DNA from: Actinomycetes bacterium
Lineage (GTDB): Bacteria > Actinomycetota > Actinomycetes > Mycobacteriales > Mycobacteriaceae
Length of the DNA stretch: 41,722 bases
Assembly (NCBI GenBank): GCA_023417985.1
Contig: JAEZDV010000041.1
Location: 1-41,722 of the forward strand
Direction of reading: 5' to 3'
Part shown: positions 39,513-41,722 of the stretch, piece by piece
Layout: every line of letters begins with the position of its first letter
How positions within the stretch are numbered: position 1 is the first letter of the stretch
Made by a program: the position numbers and the translations under genes
Notes under the pieces: model-generated
Told to the model about the DNA's origin: nothing
What the model saw: the letters and a program-made list of their open reading frames with translations, nothing else
Database searches by the model: none

Positions 39513-40799
39513 ATGTCGACTACCGGCACCCCGAGGACCGCTGAGGAAATTCAGAAGGACTGGGACACCAACCCCCGCTGGAAAGGGGTTACCCGTAACT
39601 ACACGGCCGAGCAGGTCGCGAAGCTGCAGGGCACCGTCGTCGAAGAGGCCACGCTCGCTCGTCGCGGCTCGGAGATCCTCTGGGATCTCGTCAACAACGA
39701 GGATTACATCAACTCCCTGGGCGCCCTCACCGGCAACCAGGCTGTGCAGCAGGTCCGCGCGGGCCTGAAGGCCATCTACCTGTCCGGCTGGCAGGTCGCC
39801 GGCGATGCGAACCTCTCCGGGCACACCTACCCGGACCAGTCGCTCTACCCGGCCAACTCCGTGCCGCAGGTCGTGCGTCGCATCAACAACGCGCTGCTGC
39901 GCGCCGACGAGATCGCCAAGGTCGAGGGTGACACCTCGGTCGAGAACTGGCTCGCTCCGATCGTCGCCGACGGCGAGGCCGGCTTCGGTGGCGCCCTCAA
40001 CGTCTACGAGCTGCAGAAGGCCATGATCGCCGCAGGCGTCGCCGGCTCCCACTGGGAGGACCAGCTCGCGTCCGAGAAGAAGTGCGGTCACCTCGGTGGC
40101 AAGGTGCTCATCCCGACGCAGCAGCACATCCGCACCCTCACTTCGGCGCGTCTCGCTGCCGACGTCGCGGACGTCCCGACGGTCGTCATCGCCCGCACCG
40201 ACGCCGAGGCTGCCACGCTCATCACCTCCGATGTCGACGAGCGTGACCGCGAGTTCCTCGACGGCACCCGTACCGCCGAAGGCTTCTACGGTGTGAAGAA
40301 CGGCATCGAGCCCTGCATCGCTCGTGCAAAGGCCTACGCTCCGTACTCCGACCTCATCTGGATGGAGACCGGCGTGCCGGACCTCGAGGTTGCGAAGAAG
40401 TTCGCCGAGGCCGTCCGCAGCGAGTTCCCGGACCAGCTGCTGGCTTACAACTGCTCCCCGTCCTTCAACTGGAAGGCGCACCTGGACGACGCGACCATCG
40501 CGAAGTTCCAGAAGGAGCTCGGCGCGATGGGCTTCAAGTTCCAGTTCATCACGCTGGCCGGCTTCCACGCGCTGAACTACTCGATGTTCGATCTGGCCTA
40601 CGGCTACGCCCGCAACCAGATGAGCGCCTACGTCGAGCTGCAGGAGCGCGAGTTCGACGCCGAGGAGCGCGGTTACACCGCCACCAAGCACCAGCGTGAG
40701 GTCGGCGCCGGCTACTTCGACCGGATCGCCACCACCGTCGACCCGACGTCGTCGACCACCGCGCTCTCGGGCTCGACCGAAGAGGGTCAGTTCCACTAG
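39513..40799 (+). CDS. aceA: Isocitrate lyase
   Basis: A 428-residue enzyme that splits isocitrate into glyoxylate and succinate in the glyoxylate shunt and, in mycobacteria, also acts as methylisocitrate lyase. It has the same length as M. tuberculosis Icl1 (Rv0467). The signature KKCGHLGGKVLIPT holds catalytic Cys191; the active-site SPSFNW appears as CSPSFNWK, and VIARTDAEAATL lies before it. ATG 39513 has GTGGAG upstream; a TTG directly before it is also in frame. It is divergent from ramB and is followed by fadB2, an arrangement suited to growth on fatty acids. Confidence 0.98.
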   Translation: MSTTGTPRTAEEIQKDWDTNPRWKGVTRNYTAEQVAKLQGTVVEEATLARRGSEILWDLVNNEDYINSLGALTGNQAVQQVRAGLKAIYLSGWQVAGDANLSGHTYPDQSLYPANSVPQVVRRINNALLRADEIAKVEGDTSVENWLAPIVADGEAGFGGALNVYELQKAMIAAGVAGSHWEDQLASEKKCGHLGGKVLIPTQQHIRTLTSARLAADVADVPTVVIARTDAEAATLITSDVDERDREFLDGTRTAEGFYGVKNGIEPCIARAKAYAPYSDLIWMETGVPDLEVAKKFAEAVRSEFPDQLLAYNCSPSFNWKAHLDDATIAKFQKELGAMGFKFQFITLAGFHALNYSMFDLAYGYARNQMSAYVELQEREFDAEERGYTATKHQREVGAGYFDRIATTVDPTSSTTALSGSTEEGQFH

Positions 40800-40836
40800 A
40801 TCTGAGCCGTTGCCAAAAGCTTTCGGCTTGACAGCG

Positions 40837-40869
40837 CAGGCCCCGCCCCGAAACCCTGGGCGGGGCCTG
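40837..40869 (+). terminator. Terminator after aceA
   Basis: A perfect 12-bp stem, CAGGCCCCGCCC (40837-40848) with 40858-40869, and a 9-nt loop, 38 bp after aceA and 23 bp before fadB2. It separates, at least partly, the two genes. Confidence 0.75.
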
Positions 40870-40892
40870 ACGCATGTATTGGGAGTGAAGAC

Positions 40893-41722
40893 GTGGGTAT
40901 TGAACGGGTCGGCGTGATCGGCGCCGGGCAAATGGGTTCGGGTATCGCCGAGGTTTCGGCCAAGGCCGGCGCGGACGTGCTCGTGTACGAGCCGACGGAC
41001 GAGTTGGTGGCGGCGGGAAACCAGAGGCTCACTCAGTCGCTGGAGCGCGCGGCGGCCAAGGGCAAGCTGAGCGAGGACGATCGCGATGCCGCGCTGGCCC
41101 GGCTGAAGTTCACCACCGATCTGGCCGACCTGGCCGATCGCCAACTGGTGATCGAGGCCGTCGTCGAGGACGAGACGGTCAAGGGCAAGATCTTCGCCGA
41201 GCTCGACAAGGTGATCACCGATCCCGATGCGGTGCTGGCGTCGAACACGTCGAGCATTCCGATCATGAAAATCGCTGCGGCAACGCAGAATCCGAGCCGG
41301 GTGCTGGGGCTGCACTTCTTCAACCCGGTGCCGGTGCTGCCGCTGGTCGAATTGGTCAGCACGCTGGTCACCTCGCCTGAGGCCGCGGCGCGCACGGAGC
41401 AGTTCGCGAGCGAGGTGCTGGGCAAGAAGGTGGTGCGCTGCGGGGACCGGTCGGGCTTCATCGTCAATGCGCTGCTGGTGCCGTATCTGTTGGCGGCCAT
41501 TCGAATGGCGGAGGCGGGTGTCGCGACGGTTGAGGACATCGACACGGCCGTGGTCGCCGGTTTGTCGCATCCGATGGGCCCGCTGCGGTTGTCCGACCTG
41601 GTCGGACTCGACACCCTGAAGCTGATCGCGGACAAGATGTACGAGGAGTTCAAGGAGCCGCTCTACGGCCCGCCGCCGCTGCTCCTGCGCATGGTCGAGG
41701 CCGGTCACCTCGGCAAGAAGTC
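40893..41722 (+). CDS. fadB2: 3-hydroxybutyryl-CoA dehydrogenase, partial at window end
   Basis: The gene starts at GTG 40893 (GGGAGTGAAG upstream) and runs past the window, showing 276 codons of an expected 280-290. The NAD fold starts at once with VGVIGAGQMGSGIAEV. Catalytic residues of the 3-hydroxyacyl-CoA dehydrogenase family are visible: Ser and Asn in LASNTSSIPI, and His with Glu partner in LGLHFFNPVPVLPLVELV. The C-terminal dimer domain begins at GFIVNALLVPYL. It oxidises 3-hydroxyacyl-CoA to 3-oxoacyl-CoA, in beta-oxidation or butyrate and polyhydroxybutyrate metabolism. It corresponds to Rv0468, next to icl1. Confidence 0.95.
   Translation, partial: MGIERVGVIGAGQMGSGIAEVSAKAGADVLVYEPTDELVAAGNQRLTQSLERAAAKGKLSEDDRDAALARLKFTTDLADLADRQLVIEAVVEDETVKGKIFAELDKVITDPDAVLASNTSSIPIMKIAAATQNPSRVLGLHFFNPVPVLPLVELVSTLVTSPEAAARTEQFASEVLGKKVVRCGDRSGFIVNALLVPYLLAAIRMAEAGVATVEDIDTAVVAGLSHPMGPLRLSDLVGLDTLKLIADKMYEEFKEPLYGPPPLLLRMVEAGHLGKK

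Noticed and set aside
39489..41708. 739-codon minus-strand frame opposite aceA and fadB2
   Set aside because: Covers two unmistakable metabolic genes and an intrinsic terminator; composition is that of a codon-bias shadow.
1..41722. CRISPR arrays, transposases, integrases, tRNA or rRNA genes, toxin-antitoxin pairs
   Set aside because: I looked on both strands and saw none: no regularly spaced repeats, no recognisable mobile-element proteins, no clover-leaf candidates.

Overview
The window is GC-rich actinobacterial chromosome and most likely comes from Rhodococcus or a close Nocardiaceae relative. It encodes two mycolyltransferases, a GroEL2 chaperonin under CIRCE control, a RamB regulator, isocitrate lyase and a DesA3-type desaturase with its reductase. 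The gene order resembles, from memory, the M. tuberculosis segment from Rv0440 (groEL2) through Rv0457c (peptidase), Rv0462 (lpdC), Rv0465c (ramB) and Rv0467 (icl1) to Rv0468 (fadB2), with lineage-specific blocks inserted. No tRNA, rRNA, CRISPR array, insertion sequence or phage gene was recognised.

Layout. 1-3.4 kb: HAD-family protein, small secreted protein and groEL2 with two tandem CIRCE operators. 3.9-6.7 kb is the most unusual part, a cell-envelope island. It holds two tandem 333-residue mycolyltransferases, each preceded by the same 34-nt element, then a promoter and two tiny ORFs of 25 and 30 codons with good ribosome binding sites. The small peptides and their place downstream of groEL2 recall the PorA/PorH channel peptides of Corynebacterium, which are O-mycoloylated. 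6.8-10.4 kb: divergent BASS-type transporter and LysR regulator, then a PspC-domain gene and a nitroreductase gene that each carry a single-base frameshift, then a PASTA-like secreted protein. 10.5-16.8 kb: patatin-like phospholipase, alpha/beta hydrolase, prolyl oligopeptidase, WS/DGAT-like acyltransferase and an SDR. 16.9-20.5 kb: ABC-2 exporter in one operon with a NarL-type two-component system. 20.6-25.2 kb: lipoamide dehydrogenase, small cupin, and the ferredoxin reductase/desaturase pair.

25.2-37.4 kb, all on the minus strand: a urea-use cluster. UrtABCDE imports urea, and urea carboxylase plus allophanate hydrolase degrade it to ammonia and CO2. Two FCD-type GntR paralogues and a carboxymuconolactone-decarboxylase-like protein are embedded in it. 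The two promoters that drive it (before urtA and before the first GntR gene) share an AC-rich half-site array resembling GlnR boxes and a TGTATACGC operator, which suggests nitrogen-limitation activation plus GntR repression at both.

37.6-41.7 kb: the acetate and fatty-acid module, ramB divergent from aceA, followed by fadB2 (cut by the window end). The ramB-aceA gap carries a perfect CRP/GlxR-type site and paired TTTGCAA repeats expected of RamB.
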